A DNA stretch of 7,050 nucleotides from JANXLO01 sp043762265 (GCA_043762265.1 JAYUMV010000252.1:1-7050), one strand, 5' to 3'. Numbered from the stretch's first letter, positions 1-6,612 are shown. Notes: a model not told the origin generated them from the letters alone. Made by a program: numbers and translations.

Positions 1-178
1 CGGCGTGTCCACGCATACACGGACGGCGACCGATGCGCTCTCCCTGATCGAAGAGGCGGACGCCGCCCTCTACCAGTCGAAGCGTATCGGTCGCAACTGC
101 GTCACCCACTTTCTCGACTCGCTGGCGGCGGCCAGCGAGTCGGCTCCGGCGGATATTACGCCCACTGTCAATGAGTGA
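1..178 (+). CDS. GGDEF domain protein (diguanylate cyclase), C-terminal fragment
   Basis: This is the 3' end of a gene that begins before the window; 58 codons and a TGA stop are visible, read in frame from base 2. The visible peptide carries the typical end of a GGDEF domain: an ADAALYQSKRIGRN block, matching the family's A-D-x-A-L-Y-x-A-K-x-x-G-R-N signature. It is preceded by the end of the last core strand (GVS) and a helix (ALSLIEEAD). Such domains make cyclic di-GMP from two GTP. The catalytic GGDEF loop itself lies outside the window, so activity cannot be judged. About 24 residues follow the domain with no recognisable motif. An N-terminal sensor domain would be usual but cannot be seen. 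The stop overlaps the tail of the convergent repeat-protein gene by 11 bp. Confidence 0.88.
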   Translation, partial: GVSTHTRTATDALSLIEEADAALYQSKRIGRNCVTHFLDSLAAASESAPADITPTVNE

Positions 179-1946
179 CCGCGAGCGTGTAGAGAGGAGA
201 AGGCGACACAGGAAAGAGCGATCCGCCCTGATAGAACACCCCCTGCAGATACCAGACGGCCAGTTTTCCGGAGGTCGGATTTTGCAGTATCAGATCCGGC
301 ACACCGTCCCTGTCCAGGTCTGTCATCCCCTGAATCTCCCATCCGGAGACCGTTGAGGCATTCAGCGTTCCGCTGCCTGCGACGGTGGTCACGTTGAGGT
401 ACCAGATCGCGACCGCCTGGGTGCTGGTATTGTGGAGTACGAGATCGGGATAGCCATCGCCGTTCATATCGCCTACCGCGCGCACCGTGAAACCGGACGG
501 GAGCAGTGCGTTGATCGCCCCGGTCCCTCCCAGTGTGATCCCCTGCATATACCAGACGATGAGTTGGCCGTTCGTCGTGTTTTGAAACAGAATATCCAGG
601 TATCCGTCCCCGTTGAAGTCTCCCACCCCCGCTACCTGATACCCGGCTCCAGGAGTCGGCGTAAGGATCGCGCTTCCGACCACCGTCGTCCCGTTCCTAT
701 ACCAGACCATGAGTTGGCCGGTCGAGCTGTTCTGAAAGAGCAGGTCGGGCTGACCATCGTTGTTGAAATCTCCGCTGGCGACGGCGTTCCATCCTGCCGC
801 CGGCACGGGAGAGAGGGTCACCGAATTCGAGAGCGTCGTCGCATTCATAAACCAGTCGACGAGTTGCCCGTTCGTGTTGTGCTGAAAAGTCAGGATCGCA
901 AGGCTGTTTTTGCGCCAGAGGATGGCGTGGGTCCGAGCGTTGGAGTCGACGGCATAGCCGCAGAGATCGCCGTTCGCATTGATCGCGTTCGCCCACGACT
1001 GCACAAAATTGTTCGGCAGCAGCAGATGCAGGTCCACCACCCCCGCCGCCGAGCCGGTCCATGTCAAGGCGTGCATTTGACCGCCTGTAATCTGTCCTGC
1101 CCCTACCTGCCGACCGCCATAGACGCTGTAGGCAACGGAGCTGAGGAAGTTCGTCGGGTTCAGGTCGATTGCCGTCGCGCCGGTATTCTGCCAGAGTATC
1201 GCATGTTGTCCGCTCGTATTTCCGGTAGGAAAGCCGCGCCCGACGATCTGGCTGCCAGAGATGGCATAGGCTTCGGACGTACGCCACGAGGTAAGGTTCA
1301 GATCGACGGCGCTGGCGGCAGAGCCTCTCCAGAGCAAGCCGTGATTCGCATTCCCGGTCGCCGCGCCGCTGCCGTAGCCGACCTGGACGCCGTTGGAGAC
1401 GCCATACGCTACCGAAGTAGAGAAGTTGCCGGGGTTCAGATCGACGACGCTTGTGACGGAACCGCTCCAGAGCAGGGCATGGGAAGCGTTGTTGGTAGCG
1501 GCCCCGGCCCCATATCCGACCTGCTGGTTGAAGGAGAGCCCGTAGGCCCGACTGCCGGTCAGATTGGTCGGATGCAGGTCGATCGCGCTGGCCGAGAGGC
1601 CGGTCCATAACAGGGCATGCTGGTCTGGATAGGAGGACTTCCGGCCATAACCCACCTGCCGCCCGCCGAAAACCCCTTCCGCATAGGACTCGGCGAAGCC
1701 AGTGGGATTCAGGTCGGTCAGGGTCGCCGCGCTGTTCCAGAGGGCGGCATGGGTCACCGTCCCTCCTGACACCTGATAGTACCCCGCCTGTTGCCTACCG
1801 GACATGGTTGTCGCAATCGCAGTATCTCCGGTCGGGGTGAGATCGATTGCGGTATATTGCGCCAGAGCGACCTGCGGTGTGAGAGCCATCGCCCCCAGTA
1901 GGATCGCTCCGAGAGCCAACGCCTTCCACGGCGTAAAGAGATCCAT
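168..1946 (-). CDS. Secreted HAF-repeat / FG-GAP (VCBS)-like repeat protein
   Basis: This gene encodes a 592-aa protein. Residues 1-30 form a signal peptide (Lys8, hydrophobic core ALALGAILLGAMAL, likely cleavage after ALA-Q near 29-30), so it is probably exported. Residues 31-348 are seven repeats of 44-47 residues, each with a start like A-x-D-L-N-P-T-x-F, a middle like A-Y-G-V-x-x-G-x-Q-V-G-Y-G and an end like H-A-L-L-W. This matches the HAF family of extracellular repeats. Residues 349-592 are five repeats of about 50 residues with the pattern DLLFQN-x-x-TGQL-x-VWY. The first four end in Asp-rich loops (DFNNDGQPD 393-401, DFNGDGYLD 443-451, then 493-501 and 543-551), as in calcium-binding FG-GAP/VCBS propeller blades. 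There is no C-terminal sorting signal or membrane anchor, so it may be released. The start is supported by AAAGGA 8 nt upstream of the ATG. The ligand or role is unknown; adhesion or glycan binding is only a guess. Confidence 0.9.
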   Translation of the reverse strand: MDLFTPWKALALGAILLGAMALTPQVALAQYTAIDLTPTGDTAIATTMSGRQQAGYYQVSGGTVTHAALWNSAATLTDLNPTGFAESYAEGVFGGRQVGYGRKSSYPDQHALLWTGLSASAIDLHPTNLTGSRAYGLSFNQQVGYGAGAATNNASHALLWSGSVTSVVDLNPGNFSTSVAYGVSNGVQVGYGSGAATGNANHGLLWRGSAASAVDLNLTSWRTSEAYAISGSQIVGRGFPTGNTSGQHAILWQNTGATAIDLNPTNFLSSVAYSVYGGRQVGAGQITGGQMHALTWTGSAAGVVDLHLLLPNNFVQSWANAINANGDLCGYAVDSNARTHAILWRKNSLAILTFQHNTNGQLVDWFMNATTLSNSVTLSPVPAAGWNAVASGDFNNDGQPDLLFQNSSTGQLMVWYRNGTTVVGSAILTPTPGAGYQVAGVGDFNGDGYLDILFQNTTNGQLIVWYMQGITLGGTGAINALLPSGFTVRAVGDMNGDGYPDLVLHNTSTQAVAIWYLNVTTVAGSGTLNASTVSGWEIQGMTDLDRDGVPDLILQNPTSGKLAVWYLQGVFYQGGSLFPVSPSPLYTLAVTH

Positions 1947-1978
1947 GATATGTGTCCTTTCCAGCTAGCTTCTACGAT

Positions 1979-1984
1979 AGTATA
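1979..1984 (-). promoter_or_regulatory. Possible -10 box of the HAF/VCBS gene
   Basis: On the minus strand this reads TATACT, one base from the TATAAT consensus, and ends 32 nt before the ATG at 1946. I found no convincing -35 element at 16-18 bp. It is therefore only a candidate, but it would allow transcription independent of the upstream PEP-CTERM gene. Confidence 0.3.
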
Positions 1985-2038
1985 CGCTGTACGACTGGAA
2001 AGTCTCCGGTTCCAAAACTAAAAAACGGGGATTTCTTT

Positions 2039-2216
2039 ACCACCCGCTGCGCTTGAGGACACAGAGGAAATCCAAGGTTTAGAGATAAGATCCCAAGGAA
2101 TAGTAGAGATTTCTGGAAGGGAAAGCTTGGAGATTTGCTCCTCTCTCCCCTTCCTTCCTTAGCATTACCTCTGTGTAACCTCTGTGCCCTCTGTGTCCTC
2201 AAGCGCAGCGGGTGGT
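2039..2216. repeat. 178-bp element with perfect 29-bp terminal inverted repeats
   Basis: The arms at 2039-2067 and 2188-2216 are exact reverse complements over all 29 bases (the left arm begins ACCACCCGCTGCGCTTGAGG). They enclose 120 bp with no credible reading frame. Inside, GGAAGGG (2115-2121) can pair with CCCTTCC (2148-2154), giving a nested hairpin. The right arm starts 9 bp beyond the stop codon of the minus-strand PEP-CTERM gene, so a transcript reading through would fold into a very long stem. The structure resembles a non-autonomous miniature inverted-repeat or REP-like (BIME) element rather than a classical terminator, because the loop is long and no T-run follows. No clear target-site duplication is visible. 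A diverged third copy of the arm lies at 6400-6439. Mobility is inferred, not shown. Confidence 0.75.
2168..2195 (+). repeat. Three tandem CCTCTGTG units
   Basis: The octamer CCTCTGTG occurs at 2168, 2179 and 2188, with spacings of 11 and then 9 bases; the last copy is the inner end of the right inverted-repeat arm. The left arm ends in only one complementary copy (CACAGAGG, 2060-2067), so the element is asymmetric inside its arms. Expansion by slippage or partial duplication would explain this. Confidence 0.7.
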
Positions 2217-2225
2217 GAAAATTCT

Positions 2226-3182
2226 CTATTTTGCCCGCTTTCTGCGGCGAAGCGCGACCAGGGAGGCTGGGATGCAGGCGCCCATGAGGAGGGCGATAGC
2301 GCCGGGTTCGGGAGTGCTCAGCGCCAGCGGGTATTGGGTGCCGGAAGCGGAGGTGACGGTCCACCCCGAGACAGGGTTGCCGTTCGCATCGACGACTTGA
2401 ATGCCCGTCAGCTTCAGGGTCGAGCTGAAATCCGACGTGCCGGAGTAGGTCTGTCCGTCGATAAAATTGGAGGGTTGCAGGGTGACCTGATCCGAGAACT
2501 GGACATTGATATGTTGCGGGGTGATGCCGTTGATGTCATAATCCTTGGTGACCCAGTCCGCAGCGAAGGGGCCGGTGGCGCTTGCAAAGAAGAGATCGCC
2601 GGGGTTGGAGTCGACGGTTACGCCCAGGTCGGCCAACGCCCCTTCTCCGGAGTTGGTGCCATCGACATGGAAGATGTACCGGGCTTTGTAACCTGCCTGC
2701 AGTGCGCCGCCGTACTGGAGCGTGTCGTTGAACGTCGCGATCCCCAGGGCATCGAAGCCGTTGGGTGTTCCTGTCGGATTGACGACACTGCCGTTCAGAT
2801 CGGCGTACGGGGGATTGGCGGCGTTGTAGTAGGAGTTGACCAGGGTGCCGGTGGTGAACGAGTGCAGGCTGCCATAGTCAGAGCGCACGACCGTGTTGCC
2901 TGTGTAGGTTTCGGTCTGAGTGTTTCCCGCCCGGTCCAGGCCGGTAAAGGACCGGGTCGCGCTGGCGGAGACAGTGGAGTTGTCAGAGACGGAATTATAG
3001 TCGAAGGTTGCGATTCCAGAGCCCTGGTCCACGCCGACAATCGCATCGGAGCGGAGGGAGAACTGGGCCTGTGCCGGTCGGCCCGCCAACCCGATTCCTA
3101 ATACGGACAGGCTCAGGGCAAATAAGCCCTGTTGGAAAACGACGCGGGAATGGCTCTTACACTGCGCGGGGATAGCTTTCAT
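2226..3182 (-). CDS. PEP-CTERM sorting domain-containing secreted protein
   Basis: This gene encodes a 318-aa exported protein of unknown function. The chosen start (MKAIPAQ...) has AGGAG 10 nt upstream and gives a normal signal peptide: basic residues near 9-13, hydrophobic core at about 20-34 (LFALSLSVLGIGLAG), and likely cleavage after AQA at 39. A longer reading to 3248 adds 22 residues with no signal-peptide logic and is rejected. The body (about 40-285) is rich in Ser, Thr, Gly and Asn, looks all-beta, and shows no catalytic motif I recognise. The C-terminus is a full PEP-CTERM signal: Pro-Glu-Pro at 291-293, a single hydrophobic helix at 294-311, and a basic RRRKR tail from 312. In this family the tag directs the protein to exosortase (EpsH/XrtA-type) processing and surface or exopolysaccharide association. 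No exosortase gene is in the window. It is divergent from the BTAD/NB-ARC regulator, which may control it. Confidence 0.9.
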   Translation of the reverse strand: MKAIPAQCKSHSRVVFQQGLFALSLSVLGIGLAGRPAQAQFSLRSDAIVGVDQGSGIATFDYNSVSDNSTVSASATRSFTGLDRAGNTQTETYTGNTVVRSDYGSLHSFTTGTLVNSYYNAANPPYADLNGSVVNPTGTPNGFDALGIATFNDTLQYGGALQAGYKARYIFHVDGTNSGEGALADLGVTVDSNPGDLFFASATGPFAADWVTKDYDINGITPQHINVQFSDQVTLQPSNFIDGQTYSGTSDFSSTLKLTGIQVVDANGNPVSGWTVTSASGTQYPLALSTPEPGAIALLMGACIPASLVALRRRKRAK

Positions 3183-3234
3183 ATTCCGAATGCTCCTGAC
3201 ATAGAGGGTAATGCAATAGTGAGACTGCCTCTCC

Positions 3235-3240
3235 AGTGTA
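3235..3240 (-). promoter_or_regulatory. Candidate -10 box of the PEP-CTERM gene
   Basis: The minus strand reads TACACT here, with a possible TGTTTC -35 at 3258-3263 separated by 17 bp. Transcription would start near 3228 and leave a leader of about 45 nt before the ATG at 3182. The -35 match is poor, which would fit an activator-dependent promoter. The call rests on motif position only. Confidence 0.3.
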
Positions 3241-3248
3241 CAAAACAA

Positions 3249-3271
3249 GTGGTGACCGAAACAGTGACCAC
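3249..3271. promoter_or_regulatory. Candidate regulator-binding site (GTGACC direct repeat / imperfect palindrome)
   Basis: GTGACC occurs twice, at 3252-3257 and 3264-3269, with a 12-bp period close to one helical turn. The same bases also form an imperfect dyad: GTGGTGAC (3249-3256) against GTGACCAC (3264-3271), complementary at 7 of 8 positions across a 7-bp spacer. The site lies between the divergent PEP-CTERM and BTAD-regulator genes. It ends 11 bp from the candidate TACACT box and spans the -35 area of the PEP-CTERM promoter. SARP-type regulators are known to bind short direct repeats with about 11-bp spacing over the -35 region, so this is a reasonable target for the adjacent regulator. 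Binding is inferred. Confidence 0.4.
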
Positions 3272-3311
3272 AACGCCTCTATTTGCGTATCAAGGTTGAG
3301 AGCTCGTCCAG

Positions 3312-3363
3312 GGGGCGCTTGTGCGCCCCGCGACGATGCGGGCCGCACATCCGGACAGCCCGC
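3312..3363 (+). promoter_or_regulatory. Two GC-rich hairpins upstream of the regulator gene
   Basis: GGGGCGC (3312-3318) pairs perfectly with GCGCCCC (3323-3329) around a TTGT loop. A second stem pairs GCGGGC (3338-3343) with GCCCGC (3358-3363) around 14 nt. Both lie 28-79 nt upstream of the regulator ATG, and neither is followed by a T-run. They may be leader structures affecting translation or attenuation, or chance folding of GC-rich DNA. Confidence 0.35.
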
Positions 3364-3390
3364 CCATGACGAAGGAGCGAAACAGGAAAG

Positions 3391-6375
3391 ATGCTGGAAC
3401 TGCTTCTGTTCGGGACGATAGAAGTGAACCGTAGGGGAGAAGCCGGGCATGGATTGTCGGCAAAAGGCAGGCTTTTACTGGCTTATCTGGCGCTCGCATC
3501 CGGTCGCGCGGTCACGTCCGCCCGAATCGCCGAGGCCGTCTTTGGGGACAGTCAGGCGGAAGATCCGCACGACCTGATCAAAAAAACGGCTTCGGAGATC
3601 CGGCGTTTTCTCGGTGAGGAAGGGCGCAGGCTCTCCTCCCCTGCGCCCCGCATGCTGGCGCTCGATGTTGCGGGCATCGATGTCGATTGGCTGGCGTTTC
3701 GCGCCGCGATCCAACGTGGCGATCCCGAGTCGCTGCAGCACGCGGTGGCCCTGCACGTACGTCCTTTTCTGGAGCGAGAGCCGCTTTACTGGGCCATAGA
3801 GGAGCAGGCGCACTGTCTGCGTCTGCGCCAGCAAGCCCTGGAGAGCCTGACCCGACAGGCATTGGAGAGCGAGGATTTAGAGACCGCCGGGAATCGGCTC
3901 CTCCAGATGCTCCGGTTCGAACTTCCCGATGTCACGCTGGACGAGTCGGTCTGGCAGGAGTTTCTGGAAGCGCTTCTGCGGCGGCAGGAGTACGGCAAAA
4001 TTCAACAATACTATGGACGTCTGAAGGCGTTTCTGGAGCGTACGGCTGGCAGGGGACCGCAACTGGAGACCGAGAGGGTCTACCAGCGGGTGCCAAAATC
4101 GATTTTGTTGCGGATGGCACAGGCGGGGCACCGCAAAACGAAGCGTATTCTGCCCGATTCGGCCCGCCTCCCCCACTTCCCCTTCGCGCTGCTCGGCCGC
4201 GATACTGCGAAGAGCGAGTTGTTGGGCGCGTTTAAGAACTCCCGTTTGGTCACAGTCGTCGGGATCGGGGGGGTCGGCAAGACTCGGCTCGCCGTTCAGG
4301 TCGGCCTGGACGTCGCGGCCGACTATCAAGACGAGGTGGGCTTTCTCGATCTGACGGCTTGCGTTCCCGGCAGTCTATTGCAGGGCATCGCCCAGACCCT
4401 GGGCGTCAAAGAGACCGAAGCACGCCCACTCTACCCCGCTCTCCGCGACCTGTTGGCGCCGCATCGCGTCGTGTTGATCCTCGACAACTGCGAACATCTT
4501 CTGGTGGAGGTTGCTGGCCTCGCCGCAGATCTGATGCGCGACTGCCCGCATCTGCGCCTGCTCCTGACCAGCCGGGAGATGCTGCGCATCGACGGCGAAC
4601 AGGTCTTTGCGCTCACTCCCCTCGACCTTCCGGCAGTCAGGGAGAGTCGAACGTCCGTCCACTCTCATTCTATGACGGTCGCCAGTGCGCAGGAATCCCC
4701 GGCAATTCGGCTCTTTGTCGAACGCGCGACGGCCGTGCGTCCCCAGTTCGCACTGACACCGGACAACGCGGAGACCATTGAAACGTTGTGTCGCCTGGTG
4801 GACGGCTTGCCGCTGGGCATCGAGATGGTGGCATCGCAGGTGGCGGGCGCGCCGTTGGAGAGGATCGCCGCCGAACTCTCGGAATCGGCGATCTCTTTGC
4901 GCCATGCCAAGCGCGGTATCTCCCCACGCCATCAGACGCTTCAGGCAACCTTGAACTGGAGCGTCGGGATGCTGCGTGAGCCGGAACGCACGCTGCTGCG
5001 TCGGCTCTCCGTCTTCGCAGGGGGATGGACGCTGGAGGCTGCCGAGCAGATCTGCGCAGATGCCACGCTGCCCCGCGCAGAGATCCCTAGCGTCCTGGTG
5101 GAACTGGTCACGAAGTCGCTGGTGGTGATGGAGCGCTCGGATGTGCTGACGCCTCCCTTTCGCCTTTTGGAGACGATCCGGGCCTATGCCTCGGCACGGT
5201 TGGCGGAGAGCGGGGAGCAAGGCAGGATGCAGGCTGCGCACTGCGCCGCTTATCTGCAGATGCTCGCCGCGTTAGACGATGCGTCGCAGATCAAAGCGTA
5301 CCTCACGGCAGTGGACCGGGATCGCAGCAATCTCCTGAGCGCGATGCAGCGGTCGCTCGAATCCCCCGATCTGCTACTGGAGGCAGGGCATCGTCTCGCG
5401 CTGCATCTGCACTCTTACTGGGCGCATAGCGGGCTGCGCTCGGAAGGCCGCGAGTGGCATCGCCGACTGCTGCAGGCTGGCCGGACCAGACTGCCGAAAG
5501 AGGCGCTGGCGACCTCGATGCTCAAGATTTCCGACTACTCTGCAGGGCTTGGCGAAGGCGATAGCGCCGAGGCGCAGGAGTGCCTGCGCGAGGCGTTCGC
5601 GATCTATCGGGAGCTTGGAGACCGAAAGGGGGAGAGCGACATCTACCTTTCGCTCGGGACACGGCAGTCTTATACGCAGCAGCACGAGGAGGCGTATGCC
5701 AATTTCCAGAAAGCCTACGACTACTATCGGGACGCGGACCCACCGCATCAGCGGCTTTTCCTGCTTATTATGATGGGCGGTTGTCTGACCAATCTGCACC
5801 AGCATGAGGCGGCGGAAGCGCTTCAGCGGGAGGCGCTAGAGCTCGCACGTGCGCAAAACATGGGATCGATGGAAGGGTTGGCGCTGCTGTTTCGCGGTTT
5901 CAGCGCACGGGATCGCGGGCTCTTAGAGCTAGCCGAGCAGTATTTTACGCGATGTACCGCTGTCTACGAGAGTATTCACAGCGCCTGGGGCGTGGTGCGT
6001 GCTCAGACCAGTCTGGCGCACACGAAGCGGCTTCAAGGGGACTACGACCGTTCTCTGGAGCTGTTGCGGGTCTGTCTGCCAGCCTCGTTCGAATTCTCCA
6101 ATCCGCAGGAGACGGTCTATATACTCGTCTCTCTCTCCGAACTGATGCACGACCGAAAGGACTGGGAAGCGAGCCTGGGTCTTTCGGCTGGACTGCTGCA
6201 TCTACGCGACAGTTTCCCCGACCCGCTTCATCCGATGCAGGAGGCTCTTCAGACGGCGCTCTCCACCGCCGCAACGCATCTCGGCCCGCAGATGACGGAA
6301 GCGATCTTACTGGACGCTCGCACTTTCGACTTCGAGACCCTGGGCGACTATGCTCTCACGACTCTGATGCGTTGA
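3391..6375 (+). CDS. BTAD / NB-ARC / TPR transcriptional regulator (AfsR/SARP-like)
   Basis: This gene encodes a 994-aa cytoplasmic regulator. Residues 1-95 form a winged helix of the OmpR/SARP type: an opening beta-strand (LELLLFGTIEV), the segment KGRLLLAYLALASGRAV, and a probable recognition helix at 62-75 (LIKKTASEIRRFLG). Residues 98-235 resemble a BTAD domain of helical repeats. An NB-ARC/STAND NTPase follows, with Walker A GIGGVGKT at 291-298, Walker B VVLILDN at 360-366, sensor-like LLTSR at 391-395 and GLPL at 472-475. A winged-helix-like segment lies at about 515-605. The rest holds about six TPR-like helix pairs (roughly 709-742, 748-782, 788-821, 828-861, 865-899, 907-940). All ATPase motifs look intact. 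In this class, nucleotide-driven oligomerisation following ligand or partner sensing by the TPR region is thought to control N-terminal DNA binding. There is no C-terminal LuxR-type helix-turn-helix. The start has AGGAAAG directly before the ATG and GAAGGAG slightly further up. The targets are unknown, but the divergent PEP-CTERM gene and itself are the first candidates. Confidence 0.9.
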   Translation: MLELLLFGTIEVNRRGEAGHGLSAKGRLLLAYLALASGRAVTSARIAEAVFGDSQAEDPHDLIKKTASEIRRFLGEEGRRLSSPAPRMLALDVAGIDVDWLAFRAAIQRGDPESLQHAVALHVRPFLEREPLYWAIEEQAHCLRLRQQALESLTRQALESEDLETAGNRLLQMLRFELPDVTLDESVWQEFLEALLRRQEYGKIQQYYGRLKAFLERTAGRGPQLETERVYQRVPKSILLRMAQAGHRKTKRILPDSARLPHFPFALLGRDTAKSELLGAFKNSRLVTVVGIGGVGKTRLAVQVGLDVAADYQDEVGFLDLTACVPGSLLQGIAQTLGVKETEARPLYPALRDLLAPHRVVLILDNCEHLLVEVAGLAADLMRDCPHLRLLLTSREMLRIDGEQVFALTPLDLPAVRESRTSVHSHSMTVASAQESPAIRLFVERATAVRPQFALTPDNAETIETLCRLVDGLPLGIEMVASQVAGAPLERIAAELSESAISLRHAKRGISPRHQTLQATLNWSVGMLREPERTLLRRLSVFAGGWTLEAAEQICADATLPRAEIPSVLVELVTKSLVVMERSDVLTPPFRLLETIRAYASARLAESGEQGRMQAAHCAAYLQMLAALDDASQIKAYLTAVDRDRSNLLSAMQRSLESPDLLLEAGHRLALHLHSYWAHSGLRSEGREWHRRLLQAGRTRLPKEALATSMLKISDYSAGLGEGDSAEAQECLREAFAIYRELGDRKGESDIYLSLGTRQSYTQQHEEAYANFQKAYDYYRDADPPHQRLFLLIMMGGCLTNLHQHEAAEALQREALELARAQNMGSMEGLALLFRGFSARDRGLLELAEQYFTRCTAVYESIHSAWGVVRAQTSLAHTKRLQGDYDRSLELLRVCLPASFEFSNPQETVYILVSLSELMHDRKDWEASLGLSAGLLHLRDSFPDPLHPMQEALQTALSTAATHLGPQMTEAILLDARTFDFETLGDYALTTLMR

Positions 6376-6382
6376 GCAGCCA

Positions 6383-6401
6383 CCGCCTCCACGGAGGACG
6401 G
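6383..6401 (+). terminator. Weak hairpin after the regulator gene
   Basis: Seven bases CCGCCTC (6383-6389) can pair with GAGG and CGG (6394-6401) around a CACG loop, with one bulged A. It starts 8 nt after the TGA stop. No T-run follows, so it is not a convincing intrinsic terminator, though it may protect the 3' end or act together with the repeat just downstream. Confidence 0.25.
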
Positions 6402-6439
6402 GATTTCTTGACCACTCCCTGCGCTTGTGGGCACAAAGG
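6400..6439 (+). repeat. Third, diverged copy of the inverted-repeat arm
   Basis: This 40-bp stretch matches 2028-2067 at 34 of 40 positions without gaps, including the 10-bp flank GGGATTTCTT outside the 29-bp arm. The shared core includes CTGCGCTTG and CACA-R-AGG. No inverted partner is visible nearby, so this is a solo arm. It lies 25 nt after the regulator's stop codon. Relative to the gene upstream, it has the same orientation as the arm that follows the PEP-CTERM stop. It is evidence that the arm is a dispersed genomic repeat and not unique to one locus. Confidence 0.7.
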
Positions 6440-6612
6440 AGGGTGTAAAAGAAGGAGAAGGGATTACGCGATGCCGTGAGAAACATAGGGGTACGGGCGT
6501 AAAAATGTAGGAACTTGCAGGCAGATGCCATCGTCCAACGCTCATGTGGGCGGTTCCTCAACCTGCTTGGATTGTCGTGCCCGTTCGACCCCCACAAAAA
6601 AGGAGTGCATCG

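Noticed and set aside
432..1610. Long open frame (392 codons) on the + strand opposite the HAF/VCBS gene
   Set aside because: It lies wholly inside a well-supported repeat protein with signal peptide and ribosome binding site. The translation has no domain or signal, and its openness follows from repeated GC-rich codons in the opposite strand.
171..1856. Repeat array in DNA as a CRISPR or satellite array
   Set aside because: The ~138-bp and ~150-bp periodicities are protein repeats with diverged codons inside one open frame, not identical short repeats with spacers.
1972..2364. 130-codon open frame on the - strand across the inverted-repeat element
   Set aside because: The translation is low-complexity Arg/Ser/Phe text produced by the repeat arms, and its start lies inside the PEP-CTERM gene in another frame.
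2184..3101. 305-codon open frame on the + strand opposite the PEP-CTERM gene
   Set aside because: It begins inside the inverted-repeat element and is antisense to a protein with both a signal peptide and a PEP-CTERM tag. No recognisable domain or ribosome binding site supports it.
3183..3248. N-terminal extension of the PEP-CTERM gene to an upstream ATG
   Set aside because: The extra 22 residues would precede a normal signal peptide, and the AGGAG ribosome binding site sits before the ATG at 3182.
3391..6375. STAND NTPase as an anti-phage (Avs-like) defence protein
   Set aside because: The N-terminus is a DNA-binding winged helix plus BTAD, not a nuclease, TIR or other killer effector, and no neighbouring gene belongs to a defence system.
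6544..6612. Upstream in-frame start for the YHS-like protein
   Set aside because: The strong AAGGAG immediately before 6613 and the signal peptide starting there make the shorter form much more likely.
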